From: Sphingopyxis jiangsuensis
Lineage (GTDB): Bacteria > Pseudomonadota > Alphaproteobacteria > Sphingomonadales > Sphingomonadaceae
Direction: 5' to 3'
Assembly (NCBI RefSeq): GCF_016734905.1
Contig: NZ_JAERPO010000002.1
Coordinates: 763,524-827,523, forward strand
DNA length: 64,000 nt
Shown piece after piece: positions 15,101-23,810 of this stretch; positions within the stretch are counted from its first letter, which is position 1, and each line of letters opens with the position of its first letter. The position numbers and the translations under genes were made by a program. Under the pieces are notes generated by a model. It was not told where the DNA came from, made no database searches, and saw only the letters and a list, made by a program, of their open reading frames with translations.

Positions 15101-18048
15101 GCCGCCTGATCGGCGGCTTCTATGCCTATGACAACCAGATGCGGACGACGAAGCTGTCGGCGGACTGTTCGGCGACGACCGACCGCCTCGGCCGCGCAAG
15201 CTGCGCGATGGCGCCGGGCGTGTCGGGCGAGGTCACGGTCGTCGCGACGACGCAGGATGCCGACGGCAACGAAGCGCGCGCGGTGCGCTCGGTGTGGCTC
15301 GCGGGCGACGACGACTGGTGGTTCGGCGGCGACAATGGCGACCGCATGGACGTCATCGCCGAAAAGCCGCGCTATGCCGCGGGCGACACCGCGACCTTCC
15401 AGGTCCGCATGCCGTTCCGCGAGGCGACCGCGCTCGTCACCGTCGAGCGCGAGGGCGTGCTGTCGAGCTTCGTCACGACGCTCAAGGGCACCAATCCCGT
15501 CGTCAGGGTCAAGCTCCCCGCCACCTATGCGCCCGACGTCTATGTCTCGGTGATGGCGGTGCGCGGGCGCGTGACCGGACAGGAAAGCTGGTTCCGCAAG
15601 ATGAAACGCGCGGTCGGTTTCCGGATCGAAACCAGCGAGGGCGCGCCGCCCACCGCGCTCGTCGATCTTGCCAAGCCTGCCTATCGCATGGGCGTCGCGC
15701 GGATCAAGGTCGGCTGGGAAGGCCACAGACTCGGCGTCGAGGTCAGGACCGACAAACAGGTATATGCGGTGCGCGACACCGCGAAAGCCAGCATCGCGGT
15801 CAAGACCCCCGACGGCAAGCCGCCGCGGCAGGCCGATGTCGCCTTCGTCGCGGTCGACGAGGCGCTGCTCCAGCTCGCGCCGAACGAAAGCTGGGCGCTG
15901 CTCGACGCGATGATGGGCGAACGCACGCTCGACGTCCTCACCTCGACCGCGCAGATGCAGGTCGTCGGCAAGCGCCACTATGGCCGCAAGGCGCTCGAAC
16001 CCGGCGGCGGCGGCGGCGGCGATCTGTCGGGCCTGACGCGCGAGGATTTCCGCCCCGTGCTGCTGTGGCGCGGAACCGTGCCGCTCGACGCAAAGGGGCG
16101 CGCGAGCGTCGACGTGCCGCTCAGCGACAATCTTTCGGGTTTCCGCCTCGTCGCGGTCGCGACCGACGGCGCGCAATATTTCGGCACCGGCGAAACGAGC
16201 ATCCGTACCGTGCAGGATCTGGCGGTCTTTGCCGGGCTCCCCGAACTTGTGCGGAGCGGCGACACCTATGATGCGCGCTTCACGCTGCGCAACGGCACCG
16301 ACCGGGCGATGACCGTCACCGCCAATGCCGCATTGTCGCCCGCGGTCGCGACCGCGCCGCCGCTCACCGTGACGATCCCCGCGGGCGGCGCGGTGCCGAT
16401 CAGCTGGTCGATGCAGGCGCCCGCCACCGCCGGCCCGCTGACCTGGACCGTAGAGGCGGCGTCGGCCGATGGCAGGCAGCGCGACCGGCTGGTGTTCGCG
16501 CAGCAGGTCGAACCCGCCGTGCCGGTCGAGACCTGGGCGGCGAGCCTGCTGCGCGTCGGCCCGTCGACGACGCTCCCCATCGCGATTCCCGCGGGCGCGC
16601 TTCCCGGCGGCCATGTCGACATCGCGCTCGCCGGAACGCTCGCGCCGCCGCTCGCCGGGGTGCGCGACTATATGGCGGCCTATCCCTACACCTGCTTCGA
16701 ACAGACAACCTCGCGCGCCATCGCGCTCGGCGATGTCGGGCGCTGGCAGACGCTCGCCGAGGCGATGCCGACCTATCTCGATCGCGACGGCCTGCTCCGT
16801 TACTGGCCGAACGAACGGCTCGATGGGTCGGCCGAACTCACCGCCTATGTGATGGCGGTGACCGCCGCGAACGGCTTTGCGGTCCCCGAAGCGTCGAAGG
16901 ACAAGATGGTCAAGGCGCTGCAGGCAATCGTCGAGGGACGGCTCAGCCGGCGCGGCTACGGCCCCTATGACGTCCGCCCGGTGCGCGTCGCCGCGCTCGC
17001 CGCGCTCGCGCGCAACAAGGCATCGAGCCCCGCGCTCGTCGCGGCGATCGACCTGACCCCCGCCGAAATGACGACGGGGACGCTCGCCGACTGGCTCGTC
17101 GCGATCGAACGCACGCCCGGCGTGCGAAATGCCGCCGCGCTGCGCACCGCCGCCGAGGCCGAGCTCCGGAAGCGCCTCGTCTTTGAAGGAACGCGGCTCG
17201 ACCTTGCCGACAATGCGCGCGCGCCCTGGTGGATGATGACCAGCGGCGACGAAATGGCGATCAAGGCGCTCGAGGCCGTGCTCGGCCGCAAGGGGTGGGA
17301 GGATGACGCGGGCAAGCTGATGGTCGGCGTCGCGCAGCGCCAGCGGCGCGGCCGCTGGGACACGACCCCGGCGAATGCGTGGGGCGCGGTCACCGTGCGC
17401 CGCTTTGCGAGCCTCTATCCCGCGAGCGCGATCGGCGGCGTGACGACGGCGAGCCTCGCGGGCGCCGGCGCCGAACAGCGCTGGCCGCTTCCCGCCGACG
17501 CCGCGCCGCTTCGCCTGCCGCTCGCCGCCGCGACGATGGCGCTCGCGCATCAGGGCGGCGGCTCGCCCTGGGCGACGGTCAGCGTCAAGGCGGCGGTGCC
17601 GCTCCGGGAACCGCTCAACGCCGGCTATCGCATCAAACGCGCGGTGAGCATCGTCAAGGCGGCGAACCGTGCGCAATTGACGCGCGGAGACGTGATCAAG
17701 ATACGGATCGAGGTCACCGCCGAGGCCGGGCGCACCTGGGTCGTCATCAGCGACCCCGTCCCTCCGGGCGCGACGATCCTCGGCAATCTGGGCGGCCAGT
17801 CCGAAATGCTCGCCGGTGACGCGGGGGGTTCGGGGTGGCAACCCAGCTATGTCGAGCGCGGGCGCGACAGCTGGCGCGGCTATTTCGGCTGGATGCCCGC
17901 CGGGACGCACGCGGTCGAATATGTCGTGCGCTTGAACGGCTCGGGCCGCTTCACCCTGCCCCCGACGCGCGTCGAGGCCATGTACTCCCCCGCCATCCGC
18001 GGCCAGCTCCCGAACGCGCCGATGACGGTGGCGGCGTCGGCGGAATGA
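12184..18048 (+). CDS. Bacterial alpha-2-macroglobulin (YfhM-like), thioester type
   Basis: A very long exported protein of about 1954 residues. After a signal peptide (LALLVPLGLAMAATAA) come repeated MG beta-sandwich domains, a bait region, and the thioester segment TCFEQ with Cys1504 and Gln1507, followed by the helical TED domain and a receptor-like C-terminal domain. These periplasmic proteins trap attacking proteases by covalent thioester capture. No lipobox is evident, unlike E. coli YfhM. The ATG at 12184 fits the signal peptide; a GTG at 12166 is possible. The downstream pbpC is its standard partner, thought to repair peptidoglycan while this protein inhibits intruding proteases. Confidence 0.94.
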   Translation: MTRAWRTLAGRLTARARLALLVPLGLAMAATAADTVPQVTLATPGSAGSGDGAITRFTLRFSEEMVALGDPRARAPATHDCKVGSSARWVDTRTWVLAFDKPLPGGLRCHVELRGDLATLRGLRVVGHDSFEIDTGGPSARAVLVGGHYDGIEEDQIFLVATNVAADRASVGRFAYCAVDGIGEKIPVDVLPRDTAAQILTGLGDNSWRAQSFARNASLPLRLPAAGADRDAALDRVVPLKCRRPLPPGREMALVWDARIAQQGVPGRTAGRDQRFDYDVRPAFTARMSCSRVNPQAGCNPINDVVLNFAAPVARDTALAATLSTADGQRIAARANDDDRHDPWLTQVRFAGPLPRDVDATLVLPADVTDQSGRPLSNRSNFPLAFRIDRAPPLVKFAAPFGILEASEGGMLPVTVRGVEGSMAEARLAMPATALRVGDDDAAIARWLRRVDDAGGSDYREERDATGKEVRVNYTGTRSVFDGAPAGGERRDLRLMPPGGGKAFEVVGIPLGHKGFHVVEIASPELGAALLGRKATRYVASAALVTNMAVHFKWGRENSLAWVTALDTGKPVAGADIRIVDSCTGRLLARGTADKAGRLAFPAGLPEPETYANCEDEPDPTNSEGHALMVTARSGDDFSFTLTDWGSGIRPYDFDMPFGWSERGDILHTIFDRALVKAGETVNMKHVLRRPVGLGFKAPEPMAGKLRLVHRGSDTEFELPFAITAAGSGETVWNVPKSAPMGDYDLVFVTKDRQDKRDRGDDEEREKTIWSNQSIRVDEYRLPTMKATVTGPKAALVRPASVPLSLFVGYLSGGPAPNLPVELRATFRPGWSPPEDYREWSFDGRPVKEGVVKLDDDGEEPGADAPLARALPLVLGADGTASASIAVDRPIAEPTAMAVEMDYEDANGETLTASRRITLYPAAVRLGMKTDGWMMRDTDLRLDFVALDLDGKPIRGQRVAVALYSRAIITARRRLIGGFYAYDNQMRTTKLSADCSATTDRLGRASCAMAPGVSGEVTVVATTQDADGNEARAVRSVWLAGDDDWWFGGDNGDRMDVIAEKPRYAAGDTATFQVRMPFREATALVTVEREGVLSSFVTTLKGTNPVVRVKLPATYAPDVYVSVMAVRGRVTGQESWFRKMKRAVGFRIETSEGAPPTALVDLAKPAYRMGVARIKVGWEGHRLGVEVRTDKQVYAVRDTAKASIAVKTPDGKPPRQADVAFVAVDEALLQLAPNESWALLDAMMGERTLDVLTSTAQMQVVGKRHYGRKALEPGGGGGGDLSGLTREDFRPVLLWRGTVPLDAKGRASVDVPLSDNLSGFRLVAVATDGAQYFGTGETSIRTVQDLAVFAGLPELVRSGDTYDARFTLRNGTDRAMTVTANAALSPAVATAPPLTVTIPAGGAVPISWSMQAPATAGPLTWTVEAASADGRQRDRLVFAQQVEPAVPVETWAASLLRVGPSTTLPIAIPAGALPGGHVDIALAGTLAPPLAGVRDYMAAYPYTCFEQTTSRAIALGDVGRWQTLAEAMPTYLDRDGLLRYWPNERLDGSAELTAYVMAVTAANGFAVPEASKDKMVKALQAIVEGRLSRRGYGPYDVRPVRVAALAALARNKASSPALVAAIDLTPAEMTTGTLADWLVAIERTPGVRNAAALRTAAEAELRKRLVFEGTRLDLADNARAPWWMMTSGDEMAIKALEAVLGRKGWEDDAGKLMVGVAQRQRRGRWDTTPANAWGAVTVRRFASLYPASAIGGVTTASLAGAGAEQRWPLPADAAPLRLPLAAATMALAHQGGGSPWATVSVKAAVPLREPLNAGYRIKRAVSIVKAANRAQLTRGDVIKIRIEVTAEAGRTWVVISDPVPPGATILGNLGGQSEMLAGDAGGSGWQPSYVERGRDSWRGYFGWMPAGTHAVEYVVRLNGSGRFTLPPTRVEAMYSPAIRGQLPNAPMTVAASAE

Positions 18049-18074
18049 CGATGATCGAGACGGACAACATCCAG

Positions 18075-18205
18075 GCCCCTCCCCTTCAGGGGAGGGGCAG
18101 CGAGACTTGCGGGCTTCGCCCGCTAGTCGCAGCGGGGTGGGCGCTGCGGGCCTTGCGCGACGCCGCAAGCCCCCACCCCCAACCCCTCCCCTGAAGGGGA
18201 GGGGC
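18075..18205. repeat. Palindromic repeat element between a2M and pbpC
   Basis: Terminal arms at 18075-18098 (GCCCCTCCCCTTCAGGGG...) and 18183-18205 are exact reverse complements over about 23 bp, and each arm is nearly self-palindromic. The interior holds further GC-rich complementary stretches, giving a folded element of about 131 bp. The right arm ends 2 bp before the pbpC ATG and contains AAGGGGAGGGG, the best ribosome binding site for that gene. The element looks like a dispersed sphingomonad intergenic repeat. Confidence 0.85.
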
Positions 18206-18207
18206 TT

Positions 18208-20385
18208 ATGTCCGCCAACGGAACAATAGTGTCGGACAAGCGAAAGCCGCGCCGCGCGCGCCGCCTCTTCGACGCCTTCGCCTGGGCGGCCCTCGCCGCG
18301 CTCGTCCTCGCCACCATCGCGCATCTCCTCACGCGCCCGCCCGCGATGCCCGAATTTGCCACGGTGCGCGCGGCGTGGCAGCCGAGCGAGGCGTGGCTTT
18401 ACGACCGCGACGGACATCTGCTCGACACCGAGCGCGTCAATTTCGAGCGGCGGCGGCAGGCGTGGGTGCCGCTGAATGCCATCGCCCCCGTCGTGCGCGA
18501 CACGGTGATCGCGAGCGAGGACAAAAGATTCGCCGCGCATGGCGGCGTCGACTGGCTCGCGGTCGCGAGCGCGGCGCGCGCGCGGCTGGCGCGCGGGGGG
18601 AATGGCGACCGATCGCGCGGCGCCTCGACCCTGCCGATGCAGCTTGCCGCTTTCCTCTCGCCCGATCTCGCGCAGCCCGGATCGCGCGGCTGGCTGACCA
18701 AGATTCGCCAGATGCGCGCGGGGCAGGCGCTCGCGTCGCGCTGGACGCGCGACCAGATGCTCGAGGCTTATTTCAACCTCGTCCCCCTGCGCGGCGAGGT
18801 GCAGGGGATCGGCGCGGGGGCGCAGGCGCTGTTCGGCAAGCGCCCCGCGGCGATGAACCGCACCGACGCCGCGCTCTTCGCGGGGCTGCTCCCCAATCCG
18901 GCCGCCGACGCCGTTGCCCTCGGCCGCCGCGCGTGCCGCGCCGCGCGCGCCGCCGATTGCAGCGCCATCGCCGCCGCCGCCGCGACGCTCGTGTCGGGCG
19001 AGCATGCCGCGCGCCACGACCCCGCGCTCGCGCCGCATCTCGCGGTGCGGCTGCTCGACGCGCCGGGCAAGCGCGTGACGACGACGATCGACCGCCGCAT
19101 CCAGGCCGCCGCCATCGTCGCGCTGCGCCGCCAATTGTCGGGGCTCGGCGCGAATCGCGTGCGCGACGGCGCGGTCGTCGTGCTCGACAATCAAAGCGGC
19201 GAGGTGCTCGCCTATGTCGGCGGGGTCGGGCTCAAATCGACCGCCGCCGCGGTCGACGGCGCGAACGCGCGGCGGCAGGCGGGATCGACGCTCAAGCCGC
19301 ATCTCTACGCGCAGGTGATCGAAAAGGGCTGGCTCACCGCCGCGTCGATCCTCGACGACAGCCCGGTCCAGCTCGACACCGCGTCGGGGCTATACGTTCC
19401 CAAGAATTACGACCGCAGTTTCAAGGGGCCGGTCAGCGTGCGCCAGGCGCTCGCCGCGTCGCTCAATGTTCCCGCGGTGCGCGCGCTCATCATCGACGAC
19501 GTCGGGCGCTTCCGCGACCGCTTATGGGCGCTCGGCTATCACGGTCTCGTCGAGGACGGCGACCATTATGGCTTCAGCCTGGCACTTGGCTCGGCCGAAG
19601 TCTCGTTGGTCGAACAGGCTAACGCATTCAGAACATTGGCAAACCACGGAAAGTGGTCGCCCGTGACATACCACCCTGCGCAACAACTTCGCCAACATCC
19701 ACGCCAGCTCGTCACCCCCGCCGCCGCCTTCATCGTCGGCGACATACTCGCCGACGCCGCCGCCCGCGCCGACGCCTTCGGCGCCGACAGCGCACTGCGC
19801 CTCCCCTTCTGGGCCGCCGCCAAGACGGGCACCTCGAAAGGCATGCGCGACAATTGGTGCGTCGGCTGGTCCGACCGCTACACCGTCGCGGTCTGGGTCG
19901 GCAATCTGGAGGGCGATGCGATGCGCGGCGTGTCGGGCACCTCGGGCGCGGCGCCGGTGTGGCGCGACGTGATGCTCGCGCTCCACGCCGACCGCCCCGG
20001 CAGGCCACCCGCCATCCCCGACGGCGTCGAGGCGCACCGCATCGCCCTCCCCGGCACGCGCGAGCCGCCGCGACGCGAATATTTCGTCCGCGGCACCGCG
20101 CAGAGCGAACTCGCCGCTGCGCCGCAGGCCGCGCGGCGCCCGCGCATCACCAGCCCGGTCAGCGGCAGCGTCTATGCGATAGACCCCGACATCCCCGCCG
20201 ACCGTCAGCGGCTCGCCGTCGCGGTGAGCGGCGCGGTCGCGGGATATCGGCTGATCCTCGACAGGAAAACGCTCGGCGATGCCGACGCCGGACAACAAAT
20301 CGTCCCGCGCCCCGGCAGCCATATACTCGCGCTCGTCGACCCCGGCGGGCGGACGATCGATCGCGTCCGTTTCACCGTGCGATAA
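18208..20385 (+). CDS. pbpC: Penicillin-binding protein 1C
   Basis: A 725-residue bifunctional peptidoglycan synthase. One membrane helix (about 22-42) is followed by a GT51 glycosyltransferase with catalytic Glu in ASEDKRFAAHGG (about 104) and GASTLPMQLA (about 138). The transpeptidase has STLK (Ser360, Lys363), SLN (418-420) and KTGTS (539). The C-terminal region matches the PBP1C-specific beta domain. It inserts glycan strands into the periplasmic wall. The pairing with an upstream alpha-2-macroglobulin is the conserved yfhM-pbpC arrangement. The ribosome binding site lies in the repeat arm immediately upstream. A short stretch near residues 460-500 is richer in A and T than its surroundings. 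Confidence 0.95.
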   Translation: MSANGTIVSDKRKPRRARRLFDAFAWAALAALVLATIAHLLTRPPAMPEFATVRAAWQPSEAWLYDRDGHLLDTERVNFERRRQAWVPLNAIAPVVRDTVIASEDKRFAAHGGVDWLAVASAARARLARGGNGDRSRGASTLPMQLAAFLSPDLAQPGSRGWLTKIRQMRAGQALASRWTRDQMLEAYFNLVPLRGEVQGIGAGAQALFGKRPAAMNRTDAALFAGLLPNPAADAVALGRRACRAARAADCSAIAAAAATLVSGEHAARHDPALAPHLAVRLLDAPGKRVTTTIDRRIQAAAIVALRRQLSGLGANRVRDGAVVVLDNQSGEVLAYVGGVGLKSTAAAVDGANARRQAGSTLKPHLYAQVIEKGWLTAASILDDSPVQLDTASGLYVPKNYDRSFKGPVSVRQALAASLNVPAVRALIIDDVGRFRDRLWALGYHGLVEDGDHYGFSLALGSAEVSLVEQANAFRTLANHGKWSPVTYHPAQQLRQHPRQLVTPAAAFIVGDILADAAARADAFGADSALRLPFWAAAKTGTSKGMRDNWCVGWSDRYTVAVWVGNLEGDAMRGVSGTSGAAPVWRDVMLALHADRPGRPPAIPDGVEAHRIALPGTREPPRREYFVRGTAQSELAAAPQAARRPRITSPVSGSVYAIDPDIPADRQRLAVAVSGAVAGYRLILDRKTLGDADAGQQIVPRPGSHILALVDPGGRTIDRVRFTVR

Positions 20386-20491
20386 ACCGACTGTCACACC
20401 CCTGAAATTAAGTTGCGCTGCCGCGCGGAGCGGCTAGTCTGCGCCGCCAGGAGACGGGCCCCCTACCGAGGCCCGCAAAGGGGAAACACGG

Positions 20492-22057
20492 ATGATATTT
20501 GGTCGCGTTAAATCGCTCGACGCCATCTTGGCCACGGCCGAGAAAAAGTCGCTGCAACGAACGCTCGGCGCCTTTCAGCTCACCATGCTTGGTATCGGCG
20601 CCATCATCGGCACAGGCATTTTCGTTCTGACCGCCGAAGCCGCGCAAAAGGCGGGGCCGGGCATGATGTGGAGCTTCGTCGTCGCGGGGCTCGTCTGCGC
20701 GGTCGCAGCGCTCTGCTATTCGGAACTCGCTTCGATGGTCCCGGTTTCGGGGTCCGCCTATACCTACACCTATGCGGTGATGGGCGAATTGCTCGCCTGG
20801 ATGGTCGGCTGGGCGCTGATCCTCGAATATGCCGTTGCTGCCAGCGCCGTTTCGGTCGGCTGGTCGGGCTATTTCGTCGGACTGTTACAGAGTTGGGGCA
20901 TAGAGTTGCCCCACGCGCTCGTGGTCGGCCCCTATGCGGGCGGCGTCGTCAACCTGCCGGCGCTCGTCATCGCGCTGCTCGTTACCGCACTCCTGATGAT
21001 CGGCACGACCGAAAGCGCACGCGTCAACGCGGTGCTCGTCGCGATCAAGGTGACGGCGCTCACCGTTTTCATCGGCCTGACGCTGCCTGTGCTCAATGGG
21101 GCGAACTTCGAACCCTTCACCCCGAACGGCTGGTTCGGTGACGGGCATGGCGCCGGCCTCGGCGTGATCGGCGCGGCGGCGTCGATCTTCTTTGCCTATG
21201 TCGGATTCGACGCCGTTTCGACTGCCGCCGAAGAAACCAAGAATCCGCAGCGCAACGTGCCCATCGGCCTCATCGCATCGCTCGGCATCTGCACCATCTT
21301 TTACCTGCTCGTCGCTGCGGGCGCGATCGGGACGCTCGGCGCGCAACCGGTAGCCGGTCCGAACGGCGAAATCCTGCAGCCCGGCACCACTGCGCTCGCC
21401 GCACAGTGCCAGGCCTTTGCCGACCTTGGCCGCGAGCCGCTCGTTTGCTCGCGCGAAGCGCTCGCGCATGTGCTGCGCGAAATCGGCTGGGAACGCATCG
21501 GCGACATGATTGGCATCGCGGCCTTCCTTGCGCTGCCGTCGGTCATTCTGATCATGCTGTTCGGCCAGACCCGGATCTTCTTCGTGATGGCGCGCGACGG
21601 CCTGCTTCCCGAAAAGCTCGCGACGATCCACCCCAAGTGGAAAACGCCGCATATCGTGACGATGATCACCGGCGTCGCGGTGTCCTTCTTCGCGGCCTTC
21701 CTGCCGGTCGGTCAGCTCGCCGACATTTCGAACTCGGGGACGCTGTTCGCCTTCTTCATGGTGGCGATCGCGGTGCTCATCCTGCGCCGGACCCAGCCGA
21801 ACCGCCACCGGCCGTTCCGCACGCCGATGGTGTGGCTGGTCGCGCCGCTCGCGATTGTCGGCACGGTTGGGCTCTATGTGAACCTGCCGTTCGATGCGAA
21901 GATGGTGCTCCCGGTCTGGGGCGCGCTCGGCCTGTTCGTCTATTTCCTCTATGGCTACCGCAAGAGCCACGTCGGCCGCGGCATCATCGAGGTGCACGAG
22001 GACGACCCCGACGCACCGCCGCAGCCGGTACCGCCGGCGCCGTCCTTCAAGGACTGA
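20492..22057 (+). CDS. APC-superfamily amino acid permease (cationic amino acid type)
   Basis: A 521-residue transporter with about 12-14 membrane helices. The first helix has MLGIGAIIGTGIFVLTA, the substrate-binding unwound motif of the cationic amino acid transporter branch, and helix 6 has FFAYVGFDAVSTAAEE. It probably imports amino acids by proton symport. The ATG at 20492 follows AAAGGGGAAACACGG. A strong intrinsic terminator sits just after the stop. It is a single-gene unit and the specific substrate is not readable. Confidence 0.93.
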   Translation: MIFGRVKSLDAILATAEKKSLQRTLGAFQLTMLGIGAIIGTGIFVLTAEAAQKAGPGMMWSFVVAGLVCAVAALCYSELASMVPVSGSAYTYTYAVMGELLAWMVGWALILEYAVAASAVSVGWSGYFVGLLQSWGIELPHALVVGPYAGGVVNLPALVIALLVTALLMIGTTESARVNAVLVAIKVTALTVFIGLTLPVLNGANFEPFTPNGWFGDGHGAGLGVIGAAASIFFAYVGFDAVSTAAEETKNPQRNVPIGLIASLGICTIFYLLVAAGAIGTLGAQPVAGPNGEILQPGTTALAAQCQAFADLGREPLVCSREALAHVLREIGWERIGDMIGIAAFLALPSVILIMLFGQTRIFFVMARDGLLPEKLATIHPKWKTPHIVTMITGVAVSFFAAFLPVGQLADISNSGTLFAFFMVAIAVLILRRTQPNRHRPFRTPMVWLVAPLAIVGTVGLYVNLPFDAKMVLPVWGALGLFVYFLYGYRKSHVGRGIIEVHEDDPDAPPQPVPPAPSFKD

Positions 22058-22061
22058 TCGG

Positions 22062-22089
22062 AAAGGGGGCCTCGGCCCCCTTTCTTTTT
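22062..22089 (+). terminator. Intrinsic terminator after the APC permease
   Basis: A ten-pair stem (AAAGGGGGCC / GGCCCCCTTT) with a two-base loop TC is followed by CTTTTTG. It lies 5 bp after the permease stop and just before the end of the convergent MFS gene. Confidence 0.9.
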
Positions 22090-22090
22090 G

Positions 22091-23338
22091 TCAGAAAGGC
22101 GCGCGCGGCGCGGTTCCCGGACGCGTGAACAGCCTTCCGCGTTCGGCCCAGATGACAAGCAGCAGGCCGACCACGCCGGCGATCAGGAAAGCCATGGCGA
22201 GCGGCAATGTGGTCCCGTCATAATGCTGGCCGATCACCGCCCCTGCGACCGCAGCGAGCAAGGTTTTCGCAAAGCTCTGATAAGAGGACGCGATGCCCGC
22301 CATCTGGCCGAAGTCCTCCATCGCGATCGACCCGAAATTGCTGCCGATGAAGCCGATCAGCCCGACATTGACCATCATCAGCAGCGTGAACATCCACAGC
22401 GTCTCGCCGCCGCTCAGCGCCGCCGCAATCTGCGCGAGCGCCACCGCCATATAGACGAACACCGCCGTTTGCGAGACGCGCCGCGCGCCGAAGCGCTCGA
22501 CGATCGCGGCGTTGGAGAAATTGGCGATCGCAATGCCCACCGCAACGACGGCAAAGACGAGCGGGAAGAGCGCACGCGCGTCGAACACCTCGCCGATGAT
22601 CTGTTCGCTGCTGTTGAGATAGCCATAGAGCGCGCCCTGCATCAGCCCCGACGCGAGCATGTAACCCGCGGCACGGCGGTGGCGTGTCACCATGCCCCAC
22701 CCGGCAACCATCGTCCGCCAGTCGAGCGGCCGCACATTCGCGGGCTCGAGCGTTTCGGGGAGCCGGCGCAACCAAAGCAGCATCACCCCGCCCATGGCCG
22801 CAAGCACGATGAAAATCGCGCGCCAGTCCGCGACCGCGACGATTCCCGCGCCGATCGCCGGCGCGATAATCGGCACAATCATGAACACGAGAAAGATGAG
22901 CGACAGCCGCTTAGCCATCGCATCGCCCGCGAACAGGTCGCGGATGACAGCGACAACGACGACACCGAGCGCCGCCGAAACCACGCCGTGGCCGAAACGC
23001 AACGCGAGCATTAGCGGAAAATTGGTCGCCAGCCCGCAACCGACCGAAAAGGCGATATAGGCAAAGAGCGCCGGCACCAGAACGCCCTTGCGCCCGAACC
23101 GGTCGGCGAGCGGACCATAGAAGAGCGAGCCAATGCCGATGCCGAGCAGATAGGTCGAGATAATATATTGCCGGTCATTGGCGACCGACACGCCGAGTCC
23201 ATCGCCCATCGCGGGGAGTGCAGGCAGCATCGAGTCGATGGCGAGCGCGTTGAGCGCCATCACCATCGCCATCATGAAAACCATTTCGCGGTCGCCGGGC
23301 ATGCGGGACCGCTGGGGGGACTCGGTCATTTTGTGCAT
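22091..23338 (-). CDS. MFS drug transporter, Bcr/CflA-like
   Basis: A roughly 415-residue 12-helix major facilitator. The Bcr/CflA DHA1 group is indicated by ALNALAIDSMLPALPAM in helix 1, the loop motif GPLADRFGRKGVL, and motif C-like GxxxxP residues in VPIIAPAIGAGI. It probably exports drugs or small metabolites. The start is uncertain: ATGs at 23338 and 23329 both give good N-termini but neither has a clear ribosome binding site. It is convergent with the APC permease. Confidence 0.9.
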   Translation of the reverse strand: MHKMTESPQRSRMPGDREMVFMMAMVMALNALAIDSMLPALPAMGDGLGVSVANDRQYIISTYLLGIGIGSLFYGPLADRFGRKGVLVPALFAYIAFSVGCGLATNFPLMLALRFGHGVVSAALGVVVVAVIRDLFAGDAMAKRLSLIFLVFMIVPIIAPAIGAGIVAVADWRAIFIVLAAMGGVMLLWLRRLPETLEPANVRPLDWRTMVAGWGMVTRHRRAAGYMLASGLMQGALYGYLNSSEQIIGEVFDARALFPLVFAVVAVGIAIANFSNAAIVERFGARRVSQTAVFVYMAVALAQIAAALSGGETLWMFTLLMMVNVGLIGFIGSNFGSIAMEDFGQMAGIASSYQSFAKTLLAAVAGAVIGQHYDGTTLPLAMAFLIAGVVGLLLVIWAERGRLFTRPGTAPRAPF

Positions 23339-23414
23339 TGCGGCGGATATGGGCCTGCCGCGACACTTTGGATAGCCCCGGCAACGCAATTTGTCGGACA
23401 ACAATGCTATTCAA

Positions 23415-23453
23415 CGAAAAGGGCCGCCTCGCCGGCGTGGCGAGGACGGCCCC
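23415..23453 (-). terminator. Intrinsic terminator for the 100-residue protein gene
   Basis: On the minus strand, GGGCCGTCCTCGCC and GGCGAGGCGGCCC form a long GC stem with a short loop, followed by TTTTCG. It lies 29 bp after the stop of the gene at 23482. Confidence 0.8.
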
Positions 23454-23481
23454 ATCAAACCCCAGTAAAAAGTCGGAAGGG

Positions 23482-23784
23482 TCAGCCCTGACGTGTGCCG
23501 GTCATCGCCATCGACCCGAACGCACCAGCCTTGATCGTGCCGGTCAGCGTGTCGCCGTCGATCGTCGCTTCGCATTCGAGCGTCATCGGCATGGGCACCT
23601 TCATGTCCATCGTCCAGGTAAGCTTGTTGCCGTCGACCTTGCCATTCTGGACGTCGAGCGAACCCATGGCTCCGGCGTTCTGGCCGGTGAAGCTGTCGCC
23701 ATCGCTGTTCACGGTGAACACCGACTTCTGATCGCCCATCGGCGACTTCGTCACGCAATCATAGCTGCCATCGACCTGCGCCAT
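23482..23784 (-). CDS. Small beta-rich protein of unknown function
   Basis: A 100-residue acidic protein without a signal peptide. It reads as alternating beta strands and turns (VFTVNSDGDSFTG, NKLTWTMDM, ATIDGDTLTGTIK), with a single Cys in each half (SYDCVTK and LECEA). The pattern suggests a small beta-barrel or sandwich, and similar short proteins occur in sphingomonads without known function. AGGAGAG lies 6 bp before the ATG at 23784 and decides the start. It is 26 bp downstream of the M16 peptidase gene, so readthrough coexpression is possible, and it ends in a clear terminator. Confidence 0.82.
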   Translation of the reverse strand: MAQVDGSYDCVTKSPMGDQKSVFTVNSDGDSFTGQNAGAMGSLDVQNGKVDGNKLTWTMDMKVPMPMTLECEATIDGDTLTGTIKAGAFGSMAMTGTRQG

Positions 23785-23810
23785 AAAAACTCTCCTTACT
23801 GAAACTTGTG

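Noticed and set aside
11599..19302. A 2567-codon open frame on the minus strand
   Set aside because: It lies opposite hisE, HIT, the alpha-2-macroglobulin and pbpC, all with intact family motifs. Its translation is Arg/Ala/Gly/His-rich without domains, the usual artefact of high-GC antisense frames.
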